Source: Desulfofalx alkaliphila DSM 12257
Lineage (GTDB): Bacteria > Bacillota > Desulfotomaculia > Desulfotomaculales > Desulfohalotomaculaceae
DNA length: 64,000 nucleotides
Reading direction: 5' to 3'
NCBI RefSeq assembly: GCF_000711975.1
Contig: NZ_JONT01000007.1
Coordinates: forward strand, 1 to 64,000
Below the pieces are notes generated by a model. That model saw nothing but the letters and a program-made list of their open reading frames with translations. It made no database searches and was not told the origin of the DNA. Made by a program: the position numbers and the translations under genes. Below, in pieces: positions 24,580-33,694 of this stretch; positions within the stretch are counted from its first letter, which is position 1; every line of letters begins with the position of its first letter.

Positions 24580-27500
24580 CTAATGGATGTTATTTAACAT
24601 TAACAGGCGGTAAATAAACACCGCGCTTTCAGCCCTACTGGCTGCCCTTTGTGGTTTAAAGGTGCCATCGACATATCCTCTAACTAACTGATAATCCATT
24701 GCCGCCTGCACAGCCTCCCTTGCCCAGGGCGATATTGCCTCCGCATCCACAACTGTTTGTTCTGTGGTTAAAGGTTTCAATTCCAAGGCACGCACAAGCA
24801 TGGCTGCAATTTGCTCCCTGCTTATTTGATTATGGGGCCGGAAGGTGCCATCCTCATAGCCACTAACCAGTCCTGCCGCCACCGCTGTATTTACCGCCCC
24901 TGTGTACCATTGTCCCGGTTTTACATCTGTAAAATTAGACTCGCCGTCATTGCTTAAACCCATGGCATTCACCAGCATGGCTACAAATTCAGCCCTGGTC
25001 ACCGGTTTGCCCGGAGTAAAATTCCCATCACCGGTGCCGGATATTAAACCCTTGGCAGCCAGGAAGTTAATTTCATTCTCTGCCCAACCAAAGGAGTTTT
25101 CACCAAGATCTTTGAAGGTGCTAAAATCTTCCCTTCTCTCCAAGACTGCAAAATTTGTAAAGTGCTGCACCAAGCCTGTAATTTCACCGGCGGCAACATT
25201 TACCACCGTCGGTATTGGCACCCAGCTCTTGTTTTGCGGGTTATACCAGGCCAAAACTATGTTTTCAAAGACAGCGTCCCTTGGCAAAACTAATCTCAGC
25301 CTTAATTCTGCCGGCTCAGTAAATACCGTAGCCTCCGGACCCAACCGGTATACCGGCGATATGAGGCGGTGTGTAAGGGGTTTTGCCAGCTGATTACCCC
25401 TTGTTTTCTTTACTGTAATAAGGGTGTCCTCGCTTAAGGCGCCTTTGTTAATAATTAAACTGACTTCACCCACAGCATCACTTATTTCATTGGTTTTGTT
25501 AACACTCGCCTTTTCTTCCAGGTTTATTTCATTATTATCGAGTATAAATGACCATTTATTTCTTTCCTCTTCAGTGAGGGGAGTATCTTTACCAACCACA
25601 AGTGTTTTACTATTAACTAACTCAACTATGTTAAACAATTGTTCTTGATTACTTTCCAATGGCATCATTTGTTGACGAATTTCTTGCAATAACCGCTCCA
25701 CCTCTTGCAGTGATTTTTTCACTGCCTCCAAACGTTCTTCCGGTATAAGAGGTATTTCCTCCGCAATCTTCTCTAAGTCTGGAGGTAATTCTCCGGTGTC
25801 CGATGCATCCGCTGCCCAAAACCAGATAATTATATCGCCATCCTGCACCTTATAATCCCGGGCAGGTATCCCCGGTATTTGACCGTTTACTTTGTATTTC
25901 CAGCCAGCTGTACTATTGGGGTCCTCAGCCAGTCCTTCTATCTCAGCAACATAGGTGTCACCCCATCTGGTCCTATAGGATAAACCGGTTTCCTTCAATG
26001 CCGCCAGGGCATTGGCATTGTCTTTATCCAAGCTTACCCAGCCATTGAAAAATACTTCATTATTTTTCCCTTGTACACTTACCCTTACGGATATGCCCCT
26101 TGGATCGGGTCCTGTACCCTGGCCGGATGCGGGGACTATCTTCAGCTCTCCGGCCACTAGCTGGGGATATCCTTCTGCATATTTTTCAACCCGTATATTT
26201 TGTTCACCGGAGATTCCAGCTATTGTTACATAGTTCTTATCTGTAGTTAATATATGTTCTTGCCCATTGATTATTATCTTTACCCCATCAAGGGGTTCTT
26301 CAACCAACCCCTGCCCCCATACATAATTTTTTATTTTGACACTTATTTTTACTGTATCGCCAATTCGGGGGTTACTTGGTTGGACTTCAATTATCGGAAA
26401 ATAGGTCTTGCCAAAAACTCCGTTATAAAAAACTATTTCATCTCCGTCATTAACGTTAAAACTATAGGCACCTGTATCAAAGGATGATAATTCTATTTCT
26501 CCGTTTCTAATAACGTAGTAACCCCAATAGCTGTAGTCTGTATCATTTATCGCAACTGAACCTTCACCTTTAATTGAAGTAATAAAACCGCCGGGGCAAT
26601 CTACATTCTCTTGACCCACCAGTGTTATCAAAGCATCCAGGGCAGTGCCAATTTCTTTAACCTCACCGGCTGCTAACTTTCCGGCCACACCTTCCACCCG
26701 TACCTTTACCCTTTTCTCTTGGGCAGAACCCACCGTAATTTTTTTTGTGGTAGGCACCAATTGGGGGTAACCCTTGGTGGGGTGCTTCTTAGATACCTGA
26801 AATCCTATCCTTCCTTCGGATTCCAGCGGTATTTGTGCGGTACCCCAAGAAGTTTGATATAATTGGCCACCAAAGTTCAGGTCCACAGGGTCTTCAAGAT
26901 CTTTGCTAACAAAACTGCCTGCTGAGTGATCGTAGACAGTGCCCGATACCGTAACAGTTAACATTTGGCCTGCAGTGGGATAAAGGGGAGACATATTTAT
27001 CACAGGCAGATAAGTTTCTTCGATAACTGTTTTTGATTCAGAATCTATACCATAGGCACCAATGTAAAAAACAATTTCATCTCCACGGCGCACTTCATAG
27101 TTTTTGTTTAGAAAAGAGCCGGGGTTTATTTCACCGTCGCGTATAAGCAAGTACCGCCAAGCGGTCAGTAAGCCGTCTCCTAGATTCTCACCTGCTTCTC
27201 CCAGGATAGAGATTACTTCGCCTTTATCCTTATCAATATTGGCCTTTTCCTTTACTGCCTCTTCCAGTACTTCCAAAGGATATTGCTTATCGGTATAAAT
27301 GGTCTCATTTAATAAGGTCTTATCTTTACCTTCCACGCGAATATCGATATTTACCTTAATTCTATAGGCGGCATAATCCGGATTATTTATTAGCTTGGCT
27401 ACAGCCACCAAAGCCTGTTTGCTAGCAAACTCATCACTCTGCCCGCCGGCGGTATGGCAAAAGGAACCATCTCGCAGCCAAAATTGAAATAGGGCATCAA

Positions 27501-28248
27501 TGATATTTTTTTCTTCTTTTTTCCATTCGGTTGGGTTTTCATCACAGGCCGCTAAGCCCTGGATAACCACTGCCGTGCTCGCAGCATTCTCAACGCCGCC
27601 GGAGGAAAAACCGCCTGAGGCCATTTGATTGTCTTTTAAAAATGCAAGGGCAGCATTTATACATTCCGTTACACCCGGTATATCCCGGTGCTTTGCTAAA
27701 GCCATTAATGCCATGGCAGTGACATCCGGGTCACTGTTGGATCCCCCAATTGAAAAGCCACCATCGCTATTTTGCTGTGTAATTAAACTATTTACTGCCT
27801 GTTTCAGCTTATCTGCATATCGATCTTCTTTGTCTGCCCTGTCCATTGCCAATATTGCATAAACAGTATTATTAATTGAGCCGCCAAAACTGCCATCTTC
27901 TAATTGCTTAGCCGTTAGCTCCTCTAAAAGGTTAATATCCCCTCTAAAATTTTCCGGATCTTTCCCGGCAGAGGTATAGCCCAATATTGCTGCCGCATAA
28001 TCTGTGGGGTGTGTTAATTGATGATTTTCTTCCCATTTTGAAATGTCAAAATCATCTATAACCCCAAGTTCACCCAAGCCCACTATTTCTTCCCAATCAG
28101 TTAATTGTCTTTTGTTTTCTTTGTAGTAATTTACAATTATATCTTTTGCCTGCCCTAAGGTCTCTGTATTAGCCTTTGCAGGCATAGCACTGCACATGGC
28201 TGTTACTAAAAACACAGCAAAAATAATATTTAATATTCTTCTTAACAA
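24580..28248 (-). CDS. S-layer-anchored transcobalamin-like protein (barrel repeats, three DUF4430, SLH)
   Basis: 1222 residues, signal peptide ending near AKANT. Residues ~35-310 are prenyltransferase-type alpha/alpha-barrel repeats (VNSLITQQNSDGGFSIGG). A DUF4430 domain follows (~312-410), then an Ig-like segment, a second DUF4430 (~515-620), another Ig-like segment and a third DUF4430 (~735-835, with GWKYKVNGQIPGIPARDY). A short coiled coil (~850-890), a ZU5-like region and three S-layer homology domains (~1045-1222, e.g. GFTPGKP-type and YEDGTFRPHNQISREQ blocks) end the chain. Barrel plus DUF4430 is the architecture of mammalian transcobalamin. It is the first gene after the cobalamin riboswitch and would be held at the cell wall, the natural site for the first corrinoid capture. 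Binding has to be inferred. Confidence 0.85.
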   Translation of the reverse strand: MLRRILNIIFAVFLVTAMCSAMPAKANTETLGQAKDIIVNYYKENKRQLTDWEEIVGLGELGVIDDFDISKWEENHQLTHPTDYAAAILGYTSAGKDPENFRGDINLLEELTAKQLEDGSFGGSINNTVYAILAMDRADKEDRYADKLKQAVNSLITQQNSDGGFSIGGSNSDPDVTAMALMALAKHRDIPGVTECINAALAFLKDNQMASGGFSSGGVENAASTAVVIQGLAACDENPTEWKKEEKNIIDALFQFWLRDGSFCHTAGGQSDEFASKQALVAVAKLINNPDYAAYRIKVNIDIRVEGKDKTLLNETIYTDKQYPLEVLEEAVKEKANIDKDKGEVISILGEAGENLGDGLLTAWRYLLIRDGEINPGSFLNKNYEVRRGDEIVFYIGAYGIDSESKTVIEETYLPVINMSPLYPTAGQMLTVTVSGTVYDHSAGSFVSKDLEDPVDLNFGGQLYQTSWGTAQIPLESEGRIGFQVSKKHPTKGYPQLVPTTKKITVGSAQEKRVKVRVEGVAGKLAAGEVKEIGTALDALITLVGQENVDCPGGFITSIKGEGSVAINDTDYSYWGYYVIRNGEIELSSFDTGAYSFNVNDGDEIVFYNGVFGKTYFPIIEVQPSNPRIGDTVKISVKIKNYVWGQGLVEEPLDGVKIIINGQEHILTTDKNYVTIAGISGEQNIRVEKYAEGYPQLVAGELKIVPASGQGTGPDPRGISVRVSVQGKNNEVFFNGWVSLDKDNANALAALKETGLSYRTRWGDTYVAEIEGLAEDPNSTAGWKYKVNGQIPGIPARDYKVQDGDIIIWFWAADASDTGELPPDLEKIAEEIPLIPEERLEAVKKSLQEVERLLQEIRQQMMPLESNQEQLFNIVELVNSKTLVVGKDTPLTEEERNKWSFILDNNEINLEEKASVNKTNEISDAVGEVSLIINKGALSEDTLITVKKTRGNQLAKPLTHRLISPVYRLGPEATVFTEPAELRLRLVLPRDAVFENIVLAWYNPQNKSWVPIPTVVNVAAGEITGLVQHFTNFAVLERREDFSTFKDLGENSFGWAENEINFLAAKGLISGTGDGNFTPGKPVTRAEFVAMLVNAMGLSNDGESNFTDVKPGQWYTGAVNTAVAAGLVSGYEDGTFRPHNQISREQIAAMLVRALELKPLTTEQTVVDAEAISPWAREAVQAAMDYQLVRGYVDGTFKPQRAASRAESAVFIYRLLMLNNIH

Positions 28249-28298
28249 AACAATCCCCCACTCTCCAATAAATAACTGACAAACTAAAAACCATTAGT

Positions 28299-28330
28299 AA
28301 AAAAACCCCTGCACTAAGGCAGGGGTTTTT
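28299..28330 (-). terminator. Intrinsic terminator controlled by the cobalamin riboswitch
   Basis: AAAAACCCCTGC/GCAGGGGTTTTT stem with loop CTTAGT, followed on the minus strand by TT and A. It lies between the aptamer and the first gene, so it is the likely off-switch when cobalamin is bound. Confidence 0.8.
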
Positions 28331-28383
28331 GCACACAATTTGCGAATTACACCACCCCCCTATCCGCGTAGGTACATGGTAAC

Positions 28384-28553
28384 GAAAATGGGCAGGTCTC
28401 CTGGCTCAGGTTCATGGGATACTGCGCCTTCCCAGGTTAAAAACCCAGTGACATATTACAGTAGCCTCACCTTCACAGTGGCGGGACCGCGTCGGACTTT
28501 CACCGACTTCCCTTTTAAACTTTTACCCAAAGGTAAAAGTACCCACTTTCTTA
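28384..28553 (-). promoter_or_regulatory. Cobalamin (B12) riboswitch
   Basis: On the minus strand the classic blocks appear in order: AAGGGAAGTCGGTGAAAGTC, CGCGGTCCCGCCACTGT, and GAGCCAGGAGACCTGCC. The ends pair as P1 (AAAGTGGGTA with TGCCCATTTT). It controls the operon of the transcobalamin-like protein, DUF4430 lipoprotein and ECF transporter. Confidence 0.95.
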
Positions 28554-28574
28554 CTCTATTAAATTATTAACTAA

Positions 28575-28603
28575 ACTTTACCACAATAACACAAAATAAC
28601 CAA
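28575..28603 (-). promoter_or_regulatory. Probable sigma-A promoter of the cobalamin riboswitch transcript
   Basis: TTGGTT (28598-28603) and TAAAGT (28575-28580) are 17 bases apart on the minus strand, with the predicted start a few bases before the riboswitch P1 stem. Confidence 0.5.
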
Positions 28604-28662
28604 TAGCTTTTTCCCCTAAGGGGTGCACAATGATGAAGGGGGGATACCGGAAAAATCTGTGG

Positions 28663-29430
28663 CTATACCGCTGTCCATCCTCCGTCCACGCAAATGGTTT
28701 GGCCATTTGTGTAATTGGACGCCTCTGACGCCAGGTAAATTAAAACTCCGTCTAATTCACCGGGTTTGCCCAGTCTCTGCATGGGACAACGGGATTTTAC
28801 ATAGTTCATAAATTCTTCCGTATGAATTACAGCTTGGGTTAATTCCGATTCGAAGAAACCTGGGCCGATGGCATTAACATTAATACCGTACTTGGCCCAC
28901 TCACCGGCTAATCCCCTGGTTAGATTAACCACCCCACCTTTGGTGGCATGGTAAGCCGCACAGGGTATAACCATGTTGCCTACTACGCCGTACATTGATG
29001 CGGTGTTAATAATCTTACCGCCACCGGCTGCAATCATATGTTTTGCCACATGCTTAGAGAACAAAAACACACCCTTAAGGTTAATATCAGCAACTTTATC
29101 CCAGTCGCTTTCTGACAAATTTTCTGCCTCCGCCCCGGCATTAACTCCGGCATTATTAACTAAAATATCAATTTTGCCAAATTCTTTTATTACCAGGTCC
29201 ACCGCAGCTGCAATTTCACTCTCTTTACCAACATCACATTTTACCGGCAAACATTTTCTTCCCAATGCTTCAATTTCCTTTTGCACTTCCAAAAGTCTAT
29301 CATATCTTCTGGCTGCAATTACAAGATCGGCCCCTTGTCTGGCCAGTGCCTTAGCATACTGAACACCCAAACCACTGGAAGCTCCGGTAACAATGGCAAC
29401 CTTGCCTGTTAAATCAAATAAATTTTGCAT
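28663..29430 (-). CDS. Short-chain dehydrogenase/reductase (SDR)
   Basis: 255 residues, the usual SDR length. NAD(P)-binding motif TGASSGLGVQYAKAL near the N-terminus with Arg-Arg (AARRYDR) after the second strand, NNAGV at ~90, catalytic Ser in NTASMYGVVG and Y-x-x-x-K as YHATKGG. The C-terminal end GQTICVDGGWTA is characteristic of the FabG/gluconate 5-dehydrogenase branch. It lies 20 bases downstream of another SDR and after the NuoEF-type complex. The basic residues after strand 2 suggest NADPH, but the substrate is unknown. Confidence 0.88.
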   Translation of the reverse strand: MQNLFDLTGKVAIVTGASSGLGVQYAKALARQGADLVIAARRYDRLLEVQKEIEALGRKCLPVKCDVGKESEIAAAVDLVIKEFGKIDILVNNAGVNAGAEAENLSESDWDKVADINLKGVFLFSKHVAKHMIAAGGGKIINTASMYGVVGNMVIPCAAYHATKGGVVNLTRGLAGEWAKYGINVNAIGPGFFESELTQAVIHTEEFMNYVKSRCPMQRLGKPGELDGVLIYLASEASNYTNGQTICVDGGWTAV

Positions 29431-29450
29431 TGGTACACCTCCACAATTAT

Positions 29451-30191
29451 TTAAATATCTATTCCACCGTCTACCCTAATTAGCTGTCCGGTGACAAATG
29501 ACGAATCATCCGTGCACAAGAACAGGGCTGCCCTTGCTATTTCTTCGGGCTGCCCGGCTTTCTTTAGCGGTGAGCCTTCAATAAGGTGTTTTACTGCAGC
29601 CTCTCCTCCTACACTGTCAACCATGGCAGTCATAATTGCCCCAGGCAGGATAGCGTTTACACGAATTTCAGGGCCTAACTCCCAGGCCATTGATTTAGTA
29701 AGCCCGGCTATGGCGTGTTTTGAAGAAACATATGCAGCATTACCATGATGGGCGTGAGCACCGGCCACAGAACTGGTGTTTATAATTACGCCCTTTCCTT
29801 TAGCATTCATAATTGGAACAACCAGTTGGGTAAGATATAGCGGTGCAGTAACATTAACCTTAAAGACCCTTTCCCATTCATCCAGTGTTAACTTTTCAAT
29901 GGGTGCCACACTGAGTAAACCTGCGTTGTTGAATAAAATATCCACCGTTCCATAGTTGTTGACTGCAGTGTCTACAATTTTCTTTAAGCTGTCCAAATTA
30001 AGCATATCAGCAATTACATAGGTAGCTTCAAATCCTTCACTTTTTATTTTGCCTACTACTTCCTGGGCCCTTTCTTCGTTTCTACCGGTAACAACAACTT
30101 TAGCCCCCTCCCGGGCAAAGAGCTCAGCAGTTGCTCTCCCCATTCCTGATGTTGATCCTGTAATTATGGCCACCTTGTCCTTTAACCTCAT
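29451..30191 (-). CDS. Short-chain dehydrogenase/reductase (SDR)
   Basis: 246 residues from ATG 30191, selected for the GGGGGTG ribosome site 6 bases upstream. Motifs: TGSTSGMGRATAELF, VTGRNEERA (basic, NADPH-like), NNAGL, NTSSVAG and Y-x-x-x-K as YVSSKHA, ending GQLIRVDGGIDI. All catalytic residues are in place. It is ~36% like its downstream neighbour by eye, so the pair may be an old duplication. It follows the GltD-NuoG fusion gene by ~95 bases and could belong to the same transcript. Substrate unknown; the nearby alcohol dehydrogenases suggest alcohol/ketone or polyol metabolism. Confidence 0.88.
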   Translation of the reverse strand: MRLKDKVAIITGSTSGMGRATAELFAREGAKVVVTGRNEERAQEVVGKIKSEGFEATYVIADMLNLDSLKKIVDTAVNNYGTVDILFNNAGLLSVAPIEKLTLDEWERVFKVNVTAPLYLTQLVVPIMNAKGKGVIINTSSVAGAHAHHGNAAYVSSKHAIAGLTKSMAWELGPEIRVNAILPGAIMTAMVDSVGGEAAVKHLIEGSPLKKAGQPEEIARAALFLCTDDSSFVTGQLIRVDGGIDI

Positions 30192-30286
30192 TAATAACAC
30201 CCCCAAGCATTATTATTTAGATGGCATGATTGCCATATTAGTATGGGAAGCAGCCACAGCAGCTACCTCCCATGCTAAAATCCATC

Positions 30287-33200
30287 CTACTTAAAATAAC
30301 TTTTAAACATCTGCCTATGAATATCAGGTTCACCGGTATAAGGCATTTCCTGCCCCAATGCTTTGGCTAACTCCAGTAAAATTGAACAGTTTCGTTTACC
30401 TGCCAATGGGGCTCTGCAGGCGGTAATATATTGGATTCTGCCTTCACAGTTTAACAAGCTGCCATTGGTTTCAAAAATAGTTGCAGCGGGCAAGATTACA
30501 TCTGCCCGTGGTTTCTCATGCTGATAAGGCGTGATCAAAATTGTTTTGATATCGGCACCCAATAAATCGGTGTTTAAACCTAAACCATCATCGATAATTA
30601 AAGCGGCTTTTATCTTTCCGTTATTTAGTTTGTCAATCAGCTGAGCCCGGTCTTTGGCATCGGTTTTAATACCTGTTTTCGTTAAATACTGTATGTTGCC
30701 ATATGGGTACAGTACCACTATGGATTTACCCCGCTTACCAAGGTGACCGGTCAGTAACAGCAATCGCTTAAGTTGTGTTAATTCTTCCGCACCAATAACC
30801 TGACCGTTAACCAAAACAATTGGCTTCTTAGCCTTTCTCCACAACTCTACCAATTGGTTAATTTGTTCCTGGTTGCACCATGATGAAGAGACAGTAATTT
30901 CAGCATCGATGGCCGACTGCTGCAAGTTGTTGTCCACCACAGCTTTAACTAGGCATTCTAATAAACTAACCAGATGTTGGGGATGTACCTTTAGATTATA
31001 AGTACTAAGGAGCTCAAATTCTTCACTATCAGGACTGATAACCACCAATTTGCCGCCCTGCTCCACCGCCTTTCTCAATTTATAAGAAATAACTGGATAA
31101 TTTTCAGTGATACCTTGGCCAACAACCATTACTAAATCGCTGGATGCAACATCCTCCAGGGAGGGACTTTCACCGGCACTTATAATTTCTGAAAGGACTT
31201 TTCCTGTGGGTACAAAGACAGTGCTGTACTGTTCATTGGTTCCCAGTACGGTACGTCCTATTTTATTTGTTAAATATATCTCTTCATTGGTTAAACCGGG
31301 TGAAACAGCCACCGCAATGCTATCCAGTCCCTCTGTATCCCGAACTGTTTTTATAATATGGGCCGCAGCATCAATGGCTTGCTGCCAAGTAACCTCCTCC
31401 ATCTTTCCTTCTTTCTTGATCAAAGGAACATTTAATCTCTTTAAACCTTCTAGGTCTTTATATCCAAAGCTGCCTTTACTGCAGAGATAACCGTAATTAA
31501 CCGGGTTGCCCTTAACAGGGGAGGTGACACTGACAATTTGCCTGCCCGCTACCTCTACACACAATTTACAGCCGATATTACATTCATTACATACCGACTC
31601 AACCAGCTCTGTTTTCCAAGGTCCCGGTTTTGCTTGCCTATTTTTGTAGGTTAAAGCTCCAGTGGGGCAAACTGCCACACACTGGCCGCAAGCATTGCAA
31701 TCTGTTTCCGCCAGGGGTTTCTTCAATGATGGCAACACCACTGTATCGTATCCACGATTTACAAAACCCAACGCCCCTATGCCCACAACTTCCTGGCAGA
31801 TGCGTACACAATTACCGCATAACACACATTTATTTGGATCTCTCACCAGGTCGGGGTGGTCTTTAAATACTGGGTAGCGCTTTCCTCCTAAGCCTAGGCG
31901 ATCAACTTGAACGTCTAATTGGGTAGCGTACTCCCGCAAGCGGCAATTAAATACATCTAGGCAACCACAGGATAAACAGCGGGCAGCCTCCGCCTGGGCC
32001 ACCTCCGGCGTGAAACCCAGTTCAAATTGGTTAAAGTTATCTTTACGCACAGCCGGGTCAACGGTGGGCATAACTGCCCTGGGCATCCTTTTTTGCCCTT
32101 CAAACTCCGCAGGGTCAATTTGAGCCAAGGAACCCCGGGTGGCATTGAATGGTTTTAGCTCACCCTTAACCACTTGGCCGCTTAGATATTGATTAATTGA
32201 TATGGCCGCCCTCCGGGCATCCCCAACGGCCTGAACAACAGTTTTAGGGCCGGTAAAACAATCCCCGGCTGTAAACAGCCACTCTATCTTGGTCTGCATT
32301 GTGGCTTCATCAGCCTTTATGCAGCCCCTCTTGGTTAAGACGACCTCTTCGCTGCCAACCAGACTGGCCCGGTCTAATCTTTGGCCGATGGCGCTAATCA
32401 CCATATCCGTGGATATTTCAAATTCAGAACCCTGCACAGGTTCCGGTCGACGACGGCCAGAGGCATCCGGTTCACCCAGCTGCATTTTGATACATTTTAA
32501 ACCTTGCACCTGGCCCTCGGATTCAACAAAACCCAATGGAGCGGTGAGCATAGCAAACTGAACACCCTCCTCAATGGCTTGGGTTACCTCATGGGGGTTA
32601 GCAGGCATTTCTTCCCTTGAACGGCGGTAGACCACTGTTACCTGTTGAGCACCCAGGCGGACTGCTGTCCTGGCAGCATCCATAGCTACATTACCGCCCC
32701 CAATCACAGTCACTTGCTTTCCAATTTGGATGGGCTTTTTAAGAGCAACCTCACGCAGAAATTCAATGCCGGAATAAACTCCTTTCAGTTCTTCTTCCAA
32801 AGGTAACCTTAAGGTCTGGTTAGCCCAACAGCCAATTCCTATAAACACTGCATCAAAGCCCATTTGTTTCAATTGGCCAAGGGTGAAATCCCGCCCCAAA
32901 ACCTTATTGCAAAACACATTCTGACAAAGCTCGGTAATGGCTGCAATCTCTTGGTCTAAAACCTCCTTTGGCAAGCGGTATTCCGGGATGCCGTAGCGCA
33001 GCATACCACCCAACTTAGGGGCTGCCTCAAAAATTGTTACCCGGTGGCCTTCAATGGCCAGGTAATAGGCTGCCGTTAGACCGGCAGGGCCACCACCGAT
33101 CACAGCCACCTGTTTGCCGGTATCAGGTTTAGTCTGGGGCACATAGGGGTGGCCGTCTACCGAACCATGGTCCCCGGCAAATCTTTTTAAAGCACATATG

Positions 33201-33694
33201 GCCAAGGGTTCTTCCACTAAATTGCGACGGCATTCAGCTTCACAAAAACTGGGGCATACCCTACCCACCGAAGAAGGAAAAGGCATTTTTTCGCGAATAA
33301 GTTTAGCAGCCTCTTGAATTTGCCCATTGGCTATGTGAGCCACAAAACCTTGAATGTCAATACCAGCAGGGCAAGCCAGCTGGCAGGGGCCCACACAATC
33401 GCCATTGTGTTCGGACAGCAAAAATTCCAATCCTAACCGACGAACACCGATTATTTTCTCGGTGTCGGTTTTTACAACCATCCCTTCGGTTACCCTTGCC
33501 CCACAGGCTTGAACAAGCCCCCGGGCACCTTCAACTTCCACTAAACACTGGCGACAAGCACCGAAAGGCTTCAAGCGCGGGTCATGACAAAGGGAGGGAA
33601 TTGCAAAACCATTTTCTCTGGCAACTTCTATTAAAATACTATCCTCTTCAGCCAGTACTTCTTTGCCGTTGATAATTAATTTGACCTTAGCCAT
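30287..33694 (-). CDS. GltD-like/NuoG-like fused iron-sulfur flavoprotein
   Basis: 1135 residues. Domains: 2Fe-2S ferredoxin (~1-80, CHDPRLKPFGACRQC), GltD-type FAD/NAD(P) oxidoreductase with its N-terminal Cys domain (~95-540; CVGPCQLACP, IGGGPAGLTAAYYLA, IGGGNVAMDAARTA, AGDCFTGPKTVVQA), two 4Fe-4S clusters (CVLCGNCVRIC, CNACGQCVAVC), and a molybdopterin-oxidoreductase-type region (~690-1135) with its own 4Fe-4S motif CNECNIGCKLC. The last part is shorter than formate dehydrogenase alpha subunits and I see no active-site Sec/Cys, so it resembles NuoG more than a catalytic dehydrogenase. It overlaps nuoF by 8 bases. With NuoE and NuoF it probably forms a soluble NAD(P)H/ferredoxin electron-transfer or bifurcating complex. 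Confidence 0.85.
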   Translation of the reverse strand: MAKVKLIINGKEVLAEEDSILIEVARENGFAIPSLCHDPRLKPFGACRQCLVEVEGARGLVQACGARVTEGMVVKTDTEKIIGVRRLGLEFLLSEHNGDCVGPCQLACPAGIDIQGFVAHIANGQIQEAAKLIREKMPFPSSVGRVCPSFCEAECRRNLVEEPLAICALKRFAGDHGSVDGHPYVPQTKPDTGKQVAVIGGGPAGLTAAYYLAIEGHRVTIFEAAPKLGGMLRYGIPEYRLPKEVLDQEIAAITELCQNVFCNKVLGRDFTLGQLKQMGFDAVFIGIGCWANQTLRLPLEEELKGVYSGIEFLREVALKKPIQIGKQVTVIGGGNVAMDAARTAVRLGAQQVTVVYRRSREEMPANPHEVTQAIEEGVQFAMLTAPLGFVESEGQVQGLKCIKMQLGEPDASGRRRPEPVQGSEFEISTDMVISAIGQRLDRASLVGSEEVVLTKRGCIKADEATMQTKIEWLFTAGDCFTGPKTVVQAVGDARRAAISINQYLSGQVVKGELKPFNATRGSLAQIDPAEFEGQKRMPRAVMPTVDPAVRKDNFNQFELGFTPEVAQAEAARCLSCGCLDVFNCRLREYATQLDVQVDRLGLGGKRYPVFKDHPDLVRDPNKCVLCGNCVRICQEVVGIGALGFVNRGYDTVVLPSLKKPLAETDCNACGQCVAVCPTGALTYKNRQAKPGPWKTELVESVCNECNIGCKLCVEVAGRQIVSVTSPVKGNPVNYGYLCSKGSFGYKDLEGLKRLNVPLIKKEGKMEEVTWQQAIDAAAHIIKTVRDTEGLDSIAVAVSPGLTNEEIYLTNKIGRTVLGTNEQYSTVFVPTGKVLSEIISAGESPSLEDVASSDLVMVVGQGITENYPVISYKLRKAVEQGGKLVVISPDSEEFELLSTYNLKVHPQHLVSLLECLVKAVVDNNLQQSAIDAEITVSSSWCNQEQINQLVELWRKAKKPIVLVNGQVIGAEELTQLKRLLLLTGHLGKRGKSIVVLYPYGNIQYLTKTGIKTDAKDRAQLIDKLNNGKIKAALIIDDGLGLNTDLLGADIKTILITPYQHEKPRADVILPAATIFETNGSLLNCEGRIQYITACRAPLAGKRNCSILLELAKALGQEMPYTGEPDIHRQMFKSYFK

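Noticed and set aside
24580-28248. Squalene/terpene cyclase activity for the barrel repeats (also at 19226-20260)
   Set aside because: Proteins are exported, lack DxDD or prenyl-substrate motifs, and are in a cobalamin-controlled transport operon.
28611-28630. CCCCTAAGGGG palindrome as a terminator
   Set aside because: Stem is short and no T-run follows on either strand next to a gene end.
30207-30286. Imperfect hairpins between the GltD-NuoG fusion and the SDR genes as a terminator
   Set aside because: Stem has bulges and there is no T-tract; read-through into the SDR genes is more likely.
30287-33694. Formate dehydrogenase alpha subunit
   Set aside because: The molybdopterin region is short and I found no active-site Sec/Cys; NuoG-like is more fitting.
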